A DNA stretch of 64,000 nt from Dolomedes plantarius (lineage: Eukaryota; Arthropoda; Arachnida; Araneae; Dolomedidae): the NCBI GenBank assembly GCA_907164885.2, contig OU015495.1, positions 216,065,734-216,129,733 on the forward strand, given 5' to 3'. Shown piece after piece: positions 1 through 32,400 of the stretch. Position 1 is the first letter of the stretch. Every line of letters starts with the position of its first letter. A program made the position numbers and the translations under genes. The notes below the pieces were generated by a model. The model worked only from the letters and a program-made list of their open reading frames with translations. It made no database searches and was not told the DNA's origin.

Positions 1-2
1 TC

Positions 3-137
3 GTTTTGCTGTCAGAACCTGGTTCTCTTTACATGGGACAAGTGACTCCGGATTCTGGGTCTAGTGCGGATATTATACGAAGCATCATCAACACAGAAAG
101 CGATTACACTTTGGGAATTGATTGCCGCTGGGTGTGA
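3..137 (+). CDS. Possible partial terminal coding exon, unassigned
   Basis: An open frame enters at the left edge and runs 44 codons to tandem stops (TGA TAG at 135-140). The residues are mixed and not low-complexity, ending ...DYTLGIDCRWV. I do not recognise the family. Local base composition is richer in GC than the following AT-rich DNA, which would fit a last coding exon of a plus-strand gene lying to the left. It could equally be a chance open frame, or noncoding DNA of the minus-strand GMC gene whose 3' exons should lie further left. Confidence 0.2.
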   Translation, partial: VLLSEPGSLYMGQVTPDSGSSADIIRSIINTESDYTLGIDCRWV

Positions 138-703
138 TAGAAAACAGCGTCGGGAATAAAAATGGCGCAGTTAGAAATCTTTGTTGTCCATAAATTGTAC
201 TGGTTTGTATGCTTGCTGCATACTAATGAACTACCTCTTAGTCACCTTTTCTAGAAGATTGACGGAAAGACATCTGGGCTATCAATAAGTTTATATTTGA
301 CCATAGATGGCTGAGTTCAAAATCTAAACTTGACACATAGCTGTTCATTAAAAAGTACCTTGTAAGTTTTTTTATCAGATTTTTCGTCGTTAGTATGAAA
401 TTCTGATTCTAAATTTTGAATATCTCCTCAAAATGTTTCAGCAACTTTCTAACTTTGAATCAGTATTTGTTTTGAAAAAAAAATATGAATGCTTTTGAAC
501 TTTGTTTCAGTCTTAAGTTTAAAAAGTGTGGGTAGTGAACGTATTGTTCGAATATGATTCTACAATTTTCTTGCAGATCCTCTGGATAAAAATCTTCAAA
601 CTCTTAAAATGATATCTCAAAAGCGAGTGTCGGTATTAGCGAAATTCTTGCGGGCATTTTCTACACCGATTTCACGCCTGGACACGATTTAGAATGAGTC
701 CCT
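138..703. other. AT-rich sequence without recognised features
   Basis: No open frame, repeat or motif of note. It is probably intronic to the minus-strand GMC gene that crosses this region. Confidence 0.4.
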
Positions 704-707
704 TTAA

Positions 708-1423
708 GGGGACAGTGGACTTTCAAAATTGTGAAATTTGTCCAAAAATTCGATTTTTTTTTATTTTATTGAATTGTGAAACTGCGGACGAGTAGGAATG
801 TGTTGCAAAAAGAATTTTTAATTTCTGCGATTACTTTCCTAGTTATAGGCATTTGTATTTAATTCAGATATTAAGTCGTTACTAATAGCGATAACTTTAA
901 ATGTGTTTTTCTCAAAATAAAAATTTTCGTGTCATACGAATATTGAAACTGCTCCGGGCGCATTTCTAATGATCGTATTGCTTCGAAATTTAGGTTTTAT
1001 AGTCTTAAATGTATATCAAATAAATCTTATTGAAAATAATTATGCTTCGTAGCTCAGAATTTCAAAATTTTGTACTCGAAAAGATGATTTATGGGTATTT
1101 TGCGTCATAAAAAGGGTCTTTTCACTAATATTATTTTTTTTCTTTATATTTTTAATGAATTCTTAAAAATAAGCAATAAGTTTCATTGTTAGTTATTTAA
1201 GGTATCCTGTAAATAAAAATGACCCTATTATGTGCAAAAGAAATGCGCGTGAAACATTTTTAATGAGGTCAATTTTTAATATACTTAATAATCCATAAAT
1301 TATCAATATTTTATCTTTAAATTTTTAACCAGTTTTACATATCTATGGTATTAATCCCATATTCAAATTTCAAGCCAATCCATTGAAAACCAAAAAAGTA
1401 AGGTTTGAAGGTCCACTGTCCCC
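708..1423. mobile_element. TTAA-flanked MITE, family A copy 1 (716 bp)
   Basis: The element is bounded by TTAA on both sides (704-707 and 1424-1427). Its terminal inverted repeats read GGGGACAGTGGACTTTCAAA on the left and the reverse complement GGGGACAGTGGACCTTCAAA on the right. There is no long open frame, so it is non-autonomous. A second near full-length copy lies inverted at 62654-63342, a 3' fragment at 44436-44786, and isolated ends at 22521 and 40980. A TTAA target duplication is typical of piggyBac-class elements, but the GGGGAC terminus is not the usual CCC start, so the superfamily is inferred only. It lies downstream of GMC exon 8, in an intron. Confidence 0.85.
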
Positions 1424-1745
1424 TTAAAATTCCTCTAAATTTTCTTTGCAACAATGCCAGATTGGATATTCATACTACGAAAGTTTTCTATTTGTTAACT
1501 ATTCATTAATTAGGTCCCGAGGGGGGTCCAGTGTTCGGATGTGTCTACCCCTAGGGTGGAGAGTTGCTGTACGAGATGTCGCCTCTGGGTTTGCCACATT
1601 TTCAGAGTATTCTGGGAATACTCTGAAAATGGGGATTTGGGTTCACTTGCAGCGAAATTAACAAATGTCGCGGTTACGGATGAAAGACATTGGAACACCG
1701 CAATCAGCAATTTTACAATCAAATGCTGTCAATAGAAGGGCTTAA

Positions 1746-2498
1746 GGGGACTCACTACCCTTAAATCTTTAAAACATTCGATTTTTTGAAAAAAAATATA
1801 TGTGAAAGCCTGATCGTTTCTGAACAAAATAAAGCAAACCGCGTGAACATATTCCGCTTAGTTCCGGAGATATCGATATTCTAAATATTTAATGTCCGAT
1901 CAAGTTTATGGTAAGAAAAATTTTAAACTCATTTTTCTCAAAATGTCATTTTGTTTCATTCCACAACTGATATCTAAAAAACTATGAAACGTAATTCCGT
2001 GAAATTTTTATCACTGCATAATCGTATTATTTTATTGCGTCTGAACTAGAATTATTGCGATCGCTGCATATTTTGTTATTTGTTCGGGGGTAAATGAATG
2101 CAAAAAATCGAAGGAAATTTTAAGTATATTTCGAGCAGTTTTAAAAAAATGGAAAAAATATTTTAATGTCGAATGTTTTATGTTCGATTGTATTTTGAAT
2201 TATTTATTTTAGATATAAAACGGGAATTATACATTTAAGTGTAAAATTAATTTCATAGTTCTGCGCGCGAGCCAGTATGCGATAAAAATGCTTAAAAAAC
2301 GAGGTATATTATCTAAAGCATTTAAAAAAAATTATTTAAAATTATTTGGAGTGTTGAAAATTTGTTTATTAAAATAAATATATCAATTAATCATATACAT
2401 AAAATTTGTAAAAAATGGGAGTGAATTGAAATAGTTACAAAGAGTGAAAAAGTATGAAAATATGCGTCATTTCCTCGACTTAAGGGTCGTGAGTCCCC
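1746..2498. mobile_element. TTAA-flanked MITE, family B copy 1 (753 bp)
   Basis: Flanked by TTAA at 1742-1745 and 2499-2502. The left end reads GGGGACTCACTACCCTTAA and the right end is its imperfect inverse (CGACTTAAGGGTCGTGAGTCCCC). The interior is AT-rich and noncoding. Copy 2 at 59808-60557 is in the same orientation and closely similar over its whole length. The ends resemble family A (both begin GGGGAC) and the length is similar, suggesting related non-autonomous families moved by related transposases. Confidence 0.85.
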
Positions 2499-2540
2499 TT
2501 AACAAAATCTGTTTAAAGCGTAGTGATAACAATACTTTAC

Positions 2541-22927
<20,387 letters not shown>

Positions 22928-23590
22928 AGCTCCTCAAAGATTTCGGAGCTCACCCAAACAGAGCCTTGCTGGACGACCAGTTCATCAGACTGCCGAAAGA
23001 ATAGTCGACGTCCACACTGCTTAACGGGTATTTGCGCGCACAGGAATGTTTCGAGACTGAATTCCGCGAATGCAACCGGCCACGCGTCGAAATTGCGACG
23101 AAATGGCTCGGCGTTTACAATTTCGCTTTCGTGCCATTTTCAGTCCCGAAGCTGTCGAAATCTATTCCTTTCCATCTGTCGAGGAATGCATTCTGCTATT
23201 TTTTCACTGGCGTAAAGAAGAATTTTTGAGAAGAAAATATCTTGAGTGAATTTTTAAAAAAAGTTCATATTTTTTTTATGCAATCTCTAAATTTTAAATC
23301 ACCCTGGTGTTTGCTTAAGGAAATCTGGGACATAAAAGTATGAAATAAAAACAATATTTAAAAAAGACATTCTGCAGTTTCAAAATGGAACTTTTCGAGG
23401 TAGTCTTGGGCTTCGGCATCCCTTGTTATGGACAAGGCTTAATGCTTTATATCACGCCAGAAGGAAGGGGATTTCTCTCCATTTTGAGTCCACTTCAGTG
23501 AGAGACATCTTCTACCCCGGTACAGTCCTTTTCCCCCGGTGGTTTTGCCTTGCTCATAACAGGGTAACGTGTAGGCGGTACCTTCAAGAC
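22928..23590. other. 5' UTR and probable promoter region of the GMC gene
   Basis: Relatively GC-rich from 22928 to about 23200 on the minus strand, with a gradual return to AT-rich DNA. I see no TATA box at a convincing distance and cannot place the transcription start. Confidence 0.3.
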
Positions 23591-23600
23591 ACCACAGAGT

Positions 23601-24260
23601 AACACAAGCTGCGTGGGTCTACCGGTACTATAATAGCAGATACCACAGTCATATTCTGCATTCAGTTTTATCCACAGGGTAACACAAGCTGCGTGGGTCT
23701 ACCGGTACTATAATAGCAGATACCACAGTCATATTCTGCATTCAGTTTTATCCGCAGGGTAACACAATCTGCGTGGGTCTACCGGTACTATAATAGTAGA
23801 TACCACAGTCATATTCTGCATTCAGTTATATCCACAGGGTAACACAATCTGCGTGGGTCTACCGGTACTATAATAGTAGATACCACAGTCATATTCTGCA
23901 TTCAGTTATATCCGCAGGGTAACACAATCTGCGTGGGTCTACCGGTACTATAATAGCAGATACCACAGTCATATTCTGCATTCAGTTTTATCCACAGGGT
24001 AACACAATCTGCGTGGGTCTACCGGTACTATAATAGCAGATACCACAGTCATATTCTGCATTCAGTTTTATCCGCAGGGTAACACAATCTGCGTGGGTCT
24101 ACCGGTACTATAATAGTAGATACCACAGTCATATTCTGCATTCAGTTATATCCACAGGGTAACACAAGTTACGTGGGTCTACCGGTACTATAATAGCAGA
24201 TACCACAGTCATATTCTGCATTCAGTTTTATCCGCAGGGTAACACAAGTTACGTGGGTCT
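23601..24260. repeat. 80-bp minisatellite, 8.25 units with higher-order structure
   Basis: Eight full 80-bp units (23601, 23681, ... 24161) and a 20-base partial, each starting AACACAA(G/T)(C/T)T and ending CAGGGT. Units alternate strictly between TCCACAGGGT and TCCGCAGGGT at the end. A second marker (TAATAGCAGA with TTTTA, against TAATAGTAGA with TTATA) runs C,C,T,T,C,C,T,C. So the array is built of 160-bp dimers and a roughly 320-bp tetramer. Each unit has ACCGGTACTATAATAG. Position: about 0.7 kb upstream of the GMC start codon. Confidence 0.96.
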
Positions 24261-24820
24261 TCCTGGCTTCTCATTGGTTGATTTCGCGGTATCTTTCCGC
24301 GGCTAGACGTAAACAAACTCAAGGGGAAGAATTCTCGGAAAAGGTCTGGGCGGTAATTTCGATGTATGGGGTAGACTTTCTGAGAAACAATGATAAAATT
24401 GCGATGTTTGGGGAGTCATAAAGATGTCAATATCTATTTTCCATCCCTGGGTTGATGACATTTGCTTCTTGAACGAAATGGCGCAACTATTTTGTATCGT
24501 ATTACCGTGGGATACCAGAATGAAGAAGAGAAATAAGATTGCTTAGAAAATGGAAAAGTTTTAAACAAAGGTATTAGATTTTATTATTAAAAAAATTAAA
24601 GGTCCGTCAGCCAATAAAGAAAATACTAAGCCACCTATATTATTATAATTATTAACAATATACAATTAAACATCTCACACATATATTTAAATTTGCTGGA
24701 GTGTCATGTTGGATTGGAATCTGTTCAGGATTCTAAATATCAGCACAACACTCCCGGCCCTTCGAGGAGTTTGAGGGCTTCCCCGTAAACCCTTGTGAAA
24801 ATCTCCGGTTTCATAAACAA
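24261..24820. other. Intergenic sequence, nothing recognised
   Basis: AT-rich with a short GC-rich part at 24740-24800; no coding signal. Confidence 0.4.
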
Positions 24821-24822
24821 AG

Positions 24823-25719
24823 AATTACCTGGCGTTGCCCAGGATAATAAAAACGAATGGAGTTAACCTGAGCTCTAGGTGTATACATACTAACCAAAAT
24901 ATATACAATTCACACACACACACCTTTCCACGCTTCATTTAATTAAGGTTGATCTCTCTCTTTTCCCCTACCACCAATTTGGTGTTCAAAATAGTGATAT
25001 ATATGAAATATTATTGGATTGTTTCTAGCAATTTTTACAAAATCTAAAGCAAATGTCGAAAAATCGTGACATTGATCGTGTTTGTTACATTTTAAATCAA
25101 GAATCTTATGGATATCTGTTTCTTTCTTTGAGATATGAGGGAATATGCGAAAAACACGTTTTGCCCCCCCCCCCCCCCCCCATGGGGCAAAATTTTGAAA
25201 AATCCTGGATTGGTTTTAATGTATTCGTGTTCTTTACATTTTAAAGCAAGAATCTTATAGATATCAGTTTCTTTGAGATGTTAAGGAATATGTGAAAAAG
25301 ACGTTAAGCGAATTTTGAAAAATCCTGAAATTGGTTTTTGGATAATCATGTTCCTTACATTTTAAAGCAAGAATCTTATGGACATCAATTTCCTTCTTTG
25401 AGATATGAAGAAATATGTTAAAAATACATTTTACCCCCTCCCCCCTTGGGGGGGGGCGAATTTTGAAAAATCCTGAAACTGATTTTTCGGTAATCGTCTT
25501 CCTTTCATTTTAAAGCAAGAATCTTATGGATATCCGTTTCCTACTTTCAGATATGAAGGTATATGTGAAAAACACGTTTACCTTCCACGTTTACCTTGAA
25601 AAACACGTTTACCTTAAATGATGCCTTCAACACAAAAGTAATAAGCTCCTAAATTTTGATATCTGTATCTCGAATAGTTTTTGCTGGGCATTGATAAGTG
25701 AATAAGTCAGGACTTCTTC

Positions 25720-25783
<64 letters not shown>

Positions 25784-25866
25784 TTTGGGGGGCACTAATT
25801 GCATGCATTGACCGTTGTATTTAATTTGAATGTACTCCATAGCGAAGTACGGGTTTTCATCTAGTA
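24823..25866. mobile_element. Unclassified element with CTAG end, copy 2 (about 1.0 kb)
   Basis: The right end, from TTGACCGTTGTATTTAATTT to GAAGTACGGGTTTTCATCTAG then T, matches the right end of the element at 4051-6676. The left end has the same kind of hairpin (CCTGGCGTTGCCCAGG) but not the CTAGCTG sequence. The interior differs: it holds a CA run, a four-unit tandem repeat (25075-25590), an 18-base C tract at about 25164 and a TA microsatellite (25723-25779). Confidence 0.5.
25075..25590. repeat. Four diverged tandem units of about 120-150 bp
   Basis: Each unit contains TTTTAAA(T/G)CAAGAATCTTAT, a (G)AGATATGA block, ACACGTTTTG-like sequence and GAATTTTGAAAAATCCTG(G/A)A. Length differences come mainly from C and G homopolymers (for example CCCCTCCCCCC...GGGGGGG near 25434-25457). 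Confidence 0.8.
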
Positions 25867-25960
25867 TAAATATAATAAAACAAAGTATAATACTTTAAGT
25901 ATAGAGTGCCCACTAATATTAACTACATATTTTATAAACTGTATTGACAAAATGTACTTA

Positions 25961-26435
25961 TGCATGTTCAGTTTCCATACAAAAATAAAATTTCAAAATT
26001 GTTTTCTCGTTTGCATATTGGTCAATCACTTTCTCTAGATCAAGTTGACAAGCTATTGTTCTTTCAATTGATTTAGGGGCTGTTGTAACATGCTGCTTCT
26101 TAAATATGTTTTAATTTTAGCTTTGAAAAACTCCGTTCTGGTGTCACCGGTGAAGTTAAAAATATTGCACATGCTGTAATGTCAGAGAAGCTACTGGAGG
26201 CTGCGGCGTGAATTAAAAGTAGTTCAGTAACTTCATGTATAGAAGTAATTTGTTTTAATTGAATTAATATTCACATTTTAAATCGAAACAGTTGAGGTCC
26301 CAAACTAAGTGAATTATCAGAAAGATATGCCAATTGTAACAAGTCTGATCCTTCCAGGATAATTTTTTCATGTCACGTGATAAACATTTGAAAAGTGTAC
26401 ATAATTGTCGAACGGATTTAAATCTAATAGTTATT
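25961..26435 (-). pseudogene. hAT-family transposase, C-terminal dimerisation region (ZMYM1/TTF-type), frameshifted
   Basis: Minus-strand pieces in three frames. RFKSVRQLCTLFKCLSRDMK lies directly downstream of the 243-bp array. ACAIFLTSPVTPERSFSKLK is the hAT C-terminal (hATC) dimerisation signature. TYLRSSMLQQPLNQL and ACQLDLEKVIDQYANEK complete it, ending at a TAA near 25961. The order and spacing match the C-terminus of hAT transposases related to zinc-finger MYM-type 1 proteins. The N-terminal zinc finger and catalytic core are not in the window. The 243-bp satellite unit codes the segment immediately upstream, so this is the ancestral unamplified flank. Multiple frameshifts mean no function. 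Confidence 0.8.
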
Positions 26436-29400
26436 GGTTAATTATTAAATGAGTTACTTTATAAAACACCTCGACTCTGAAACATTGTTCACTGTTTTCA
26501 ATGCGTCCATCTATTTGAAATTCATTAAAGAATTTTTCACACAACGCAATTTTTTTAGGGAAAAAACAAGGTTCCATATTCCATTGAGCTGATAACTCAA
26601 TGGCAATGTTTTTAACAAGCTCCCAATTATTCCTTAAATTCTGCAATTTGGTGAAAGGATTTGAATCTAATAGTTATTGGTTAATTATTAAATGAGTTAC
26701 TTTATAAAACACCTCGACTCTGAAACATTGTTCACTGTTTTCAATGCGTCCATCTATTTGAAATTCATTAAAGAATTTTTCACACAACGCAATTTTTTTA
26801 GGGAAAAAACAAGGTTCCATATTCCATTGAGCTGATAACTCAATGGCAATGTTTTTAACAAGCTCCCAATTATTCCTTAAATTCTGCAATTTGGTGAAAG
26901 GATTTGAATCTAATAGTTATTGGTTAATTATTAAATGAGTTACTTTATAAAACACCTCGACTCTGAAACATTGTTCACTGTTTTCAATGCGTCCATCTAT
27001 TTGAAATTCATTAAATAATTTTTCACACAACGCAATTTTTTTAGGGAAAAAACAAGGTTCCATATTCCATTGAGCTGATAACTCAATGGCAATGTTTTTA
27101 ACAAGCTCCCAATTATTCCTTAAATTCTGCAATTTGGTGAAAGGATTTGAATCTAATAGTCATTGGTTAATTATTAAATGAGTTACTTTATAAAACACCT
27201 CGACTCTGAAACATTGTTCACTGTTTTCAATGCGTCCATCTATTGGAAATTCATTAAAGAATTTTTCACACAACGCAATTTTTTTAGGGAAAAAACAAGG
27301 TTCCATATTCCATTGAGCTGATAACTCAATGGCAATGTTTTTAACAAGCTCCCAATTATTCCTTAAATTCTGCAATTTGGTGAAAGGATTTGAATCTAAT
27401 AGTTATTGGTTAATTATTAAATGAGTTACTTTATAAAACACCTCGACTCTGAAACATTGTTCACTGTTTTCAATGCGTCCATCTATTTGAAATTCATTAA
27501 AGAATTTTTCACACAACGCAATTTTTTTAGGGAAAAAACAAGGTTCCATATTCCATTGAGCTGATAACTCAATGGCAATGTTTTTAACAAGCTCCCAATT
27601 ATTCCTTAAATTCTGCAATTTGGTGAAAGGATTTGAATCTAATAGTTATTGGTTAATTATTAAAAGAGTTACTTTATAAAACACCTCGACTCTGAAACAT
27701 TGTTCACTGTTTTCAATGCGTCCATCTATTTGAAATTCATTAAAGAATTTTTCACACAACGCAATTTTTTTAGGGAAAAAACAAGGTTCCATATTCCATT
27801 GAGCTGATAACTCAATGGCAATGTTTTTAACAAGCTCCCAATTATTCCTTAAATTCTGCAATTTGGTGAAAGGATTTGAATCTAATAGTTATTGGTTAAT
27901 TATTAAATGAGTTACTTTATAAAACACCTCGACTCTGAAACATTGTTCACTGTTTTCAATGCGTCCATCTATTGGAAATTCATTAAAGAATTTTTCACAC
28001 AACGCAATTTTTTTAGGGAAAAAACAAGGTTCCATATTCCATTGAGCTGATAACTCAATGGCAATGTTTTTAACAAGCTCCATATTATTCCTTAAATTCT
28101 GCAATTTGGTGAAAGGATTTGAATCTAATAGTTATTGGTTAATTATTAAATGAGTTACTTTATAAAACACCTCGACTCTGAAACATTGTTCACTGTTTTC
28201 AATGCGTCCATCTATTTGAAATTCATTAAAGAATTTTTCACACAACGCAATTTTTTTAGGGAAAAAACAAGGTTCCATATTCCATTGAGCTGATAACTCA
28301 ATGGCAATGTTTTTAACAAGCTCCCAATTATTCCTTAAATTCTGCAATTTGGTGAAAGGATTTGAATCTAATAGTTATTGGTTAATTATTAAATGAGTTA
28401 CTTTATAAAACACCTCGACTCTGAAACATTGTTCACTGTTTTCAATGCGTCCATCTATTTGAAATTCATTAAAGAATTTTTCACACAACGCAATTTTTTT
28501 AGGGAAAAAACAAGGTTCCATATTCCATTGAGCTGATAACTCAATGGCAATGTTTTTAACAAGCTCCCAATTATTCCTTAAATTCTGCAATTTGGTGAAA
28601 GGATTTGAATCTAATAGTTATTGGTTAATTATTAAATGAGTTACTTTATAAAACACCTCGACTCTGAAACATTGTTCACTGTTTTCAATGCGTCCATCTA
28701 TTGGAAATTCATTAAAGAATTTTTCACACAACGCAATTTTTTTAGGGAAAAAACAAGGTTCCATATTCCATTGAGCTGATAACTCAATAGCAATGTTTTT
28801 AACAAGCTCCCAATTATTCCTTAAATTCTGCAATTTGGTGAAAGGATTTGAATCTAATAGTTATTGGTTAATTATTAAATGAGTTACTTTATAAAACACC
28901 TCGACTCTGAAACATTGTTCACTGTTTTCAATGCGTCCATCTATTTGAAATTCATTAAAGAATTTTTCACACAACGCAATTTTTTTAGGGAAAAACAAGG
29001 TTCCATATTCCATTGAGCTGATAACTCAATGGCAATGTTTTTAACAAGCTCCCAATTATTCCTTAAATTCTGCAATTTGGTGAAAGGATTTGAATCTAAT
29101 AGTTATTGGTTAATTATTAAATGAGTTACTTTATAAAACACCTCGACTCTGAAACATTGTTCACTGTTTTCAATGCGTCCATCTATTTGAAATTCATTAA
29201 AGAATTTTTCACACAACGCAATTTTTTTAGGGAAAAAACAAGGTTCCATATTCCATTGAGCTGATAACTCAATGGCAATGTCTTTAACAAGCTCCCAATT
29301 ATTCCTTAAATTCTGCAATTTGGTGAAAGGATTTAAATCTAATAGTTATTGGTTAATTATTAAATGAGTTACTTTATAAAACACCTCGACTCTGAAACAT

Positions 29401-32400
29401 TGTTCACTGTTTTCAATGCGTCCATCTATTTGAAATTCATTAAAGAATTTTTCACACAACGCAATTTTTTTAGGGAAAAAACAAGGTTCCATATTCCATT
29501 GAGCTGATAACTCAATGGCAATGTCTTTAACAAGCTCCCAATTATTCCTTAAATTCTGCAATTTGGTGAAAGGATTTGAATCTAATAGTTATTGGTTAAT
29601 TATTAAATGAGTTACTTTATAAAACACCTTGACTCTGAAACATTGTTCACTGTTTTCAATGCGTCCATCTATTTGAAATTCATTAAAGAATTTTTCACAC
29701 AACGCAATTTTTTTAGGGAAAAAAACAAGGTTCCATATTCCATTGAGCTGATAACTCAATGGCAATGTCTTTAACAAGCTCCCAATTATTCCTTAAATTC
29801 TGCAATTTGGTGAAAGGATTTGAATCTAATAGTTATTGGTTAATTATTAAATGAGTTACTTTATAAAACACCTCGACTCTGAAACATTGTTCACTGTTTT
29901 CAATGCGTCCATCTATTTGAAATTCATTAAAGAATTTTTCACACAACGCAATTTTTTTAGGGAAAAAACAAGGTTCCATATTCCATTGAGCTGATAACTC
30001 AATGGCAATGTTTTTAACAAGCTCCCAATTATTCCTTAAATTCTGCAATTTGGTGAAAGGATTTGAATCTAATAGTTATTGGTTAATTATTAAATGAGTT
30101 ACTTTATAAAACACCTCGAAACATTGTTCACTGTTTTCAATGCGTCCATCTATTTGAAATTCATTAAAGAATTTTTCACACAACGCAATTTTTTTAGGGA
30201 AAAAACAAGGTTCCATATTCCATTGAGATGATAACTCAATGGCAATGTCTTTAACAAGCTCCCAATTATTCCTTAAATTCTGCAATTTGGTGAAAGGATT
30301 TAAATCTAATAGTTATTGGTTAATTATTAAATGAGTTACTTTATAAAACACCTCAACTCTGAAACATTGTTCACTGTTTTCAATGCGTCCATCTATTTGA
30401 AATTCATTAAAGAATTTTTCACACAACGCAATTTTTTTAGGGAAAAAACAAGGTTCCATATTCCATTGAGCTGATAACTCAATGGCAATGTCTTTAACAA
30501 GCTCCCAATTATTCCTTAAATTCTGCAATTTGGTGAAAGGATTTGAATCTAATAGTTATTGGTTAATTATTAAATGAGTTACTTTATAAAACACCTCGAC
30601 TCTGAAACATTGTTCACTGTTTTCAATGCGTCCATCTATTTGAAATTCATTAAAGAATTTTTCACACAACGCAATTTTTTTAGGGAAAAAACAAGGTTCC
30701 ATATTCCATTGAGCTGATAACTCAATGGCAATGTCTTTAACAAGCTCCCAATTATTCCTTAAATTCTGCAATTTGGTGAAAGGATTTGAATCTAATAGTT
30801 ATTGGTTAATTATTAAATGAGTTACTTTATAAAACACCTCGACTCTGAAACATTGTTCACTGTTTTCAATGCGTCCATCTATTTGAAATTCATTAAAGAA
30901 TTTTTCACACAACGCAATTTTTTTAGGGAAAAAACAAGGTTCCATATTCCATTGAGCTGATAACTCAATGGCAATGTTTTTAACAAGCTCCCAATTATTC
31001 CTTAAATTCTGCAATTTGGTGAAAGGATTTGAATCTAATAGTTATTGGTTAATTATTAAATGAGTTACTTTATAAAACACCTCGACTCTGAAACATTGTT
31101 CACTGTTTTCAATGCGTCCATCTATTGGAAATTCATTAAAGAATTTTTCACACAACGCAATTTTTTTAGGGAAAAAACAAGGTTCCATATTCCATTGAGC
31201 TGATAACTCAATGGCAATGTTTTTAACAAGCTCCCAATTATTCCTTAAATTCTGCAATTTGGTGAAAGGATTTGAATCTAATAGTTATTGGTTAATTATT
31301 AAATGAGTTACTTTATAAAACACCTCGACTCTGAAACATTGTTCACTGTTTTCAATGCGTCCATCTATTTGAAATTCATTAAAGAATTTTTCACACAACA
31401 CAATTTTTTTAGGGAAAAAACAAGGTTCCATATTCCATTGAGCTGATAACTCAATGGCAATGTTTTTAACAAGCTCCCAATTATTCCTTAAATTCTGCAA
31501 TTTGGTGAAAGGATTTGAATCTAATAGTTATTGGTTAATTATTAAATGAGTTACTTTATAAAACACCTCGACTCTGAAACATTGTTCACTGTTTTCAATG
31601 CGTCCATCTATTTGAAATTCATTAAAGAATTTTTCACACAACGCAATTTTTTTAGGGAAAAAACAAGGTTCCATATTCCATTGAGCTGATAACTCAATGG
31701 CAATGTCTTTAACAAGCTCCCAATTATTCCTTAAATTCTGCAATTTGGTGAAAGGATTTGAATCTAATAGTTATTGGTTAATTATTAAATGAGTTACTTT
31801 ATAAAACACCTCGACTCTGAAACATTGTTCACTGTTTTCAATGCGTCCATCTATTTGAAATTCATTAAAGAATTTTTCACACAACGCAATTTTTTTAGGG
31901 AAAAAACAAGGTTCCATATTCCATTGAGCTGATAACTCAATGGCAATGTCTTTAACAAGCTCCCAATTATTCCTTAAATTCTGCAATTTGGTGAAAGGAT
32001 TTGAATCTAATAGTTATTGGTTAATTATTAAATGAGTTACTTTATAAAACACCTCGACTCTGAAACATTGTTCACTGTTTTCAATGCGTCCATCTATTTG
32101 AAATTCATTAAAGAATTTTTCACACAACGCAATTTTTTTAGGGAAAAAACAAGGTTCCATATTCCATTGAGCTGATAACTCAATGGCAATGTTTTTAACA
32201 AGCTCCCAATTATTCCTTAAATTCTGCAATTTGGTGAAAGGATTTGAATCTAATAGTTATTGGTTAATTATTAAATGAGTTACTTTATAAAACACCTCGA
32301 CTCTGAAACATTGTTCACTGTTTTCAATGCGTCCATCTATTTGAAATTCATTAAAGAATTTTTCACACAACGCAATTTTTTTAGGGAAAAAACAAGGTTC

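Noticed and set aside
23601..24260. CRISPR-like array
   Set aside because: Units are contiguous with no unique spacers, and the genome is eukaryotic; it is a minisatellite.
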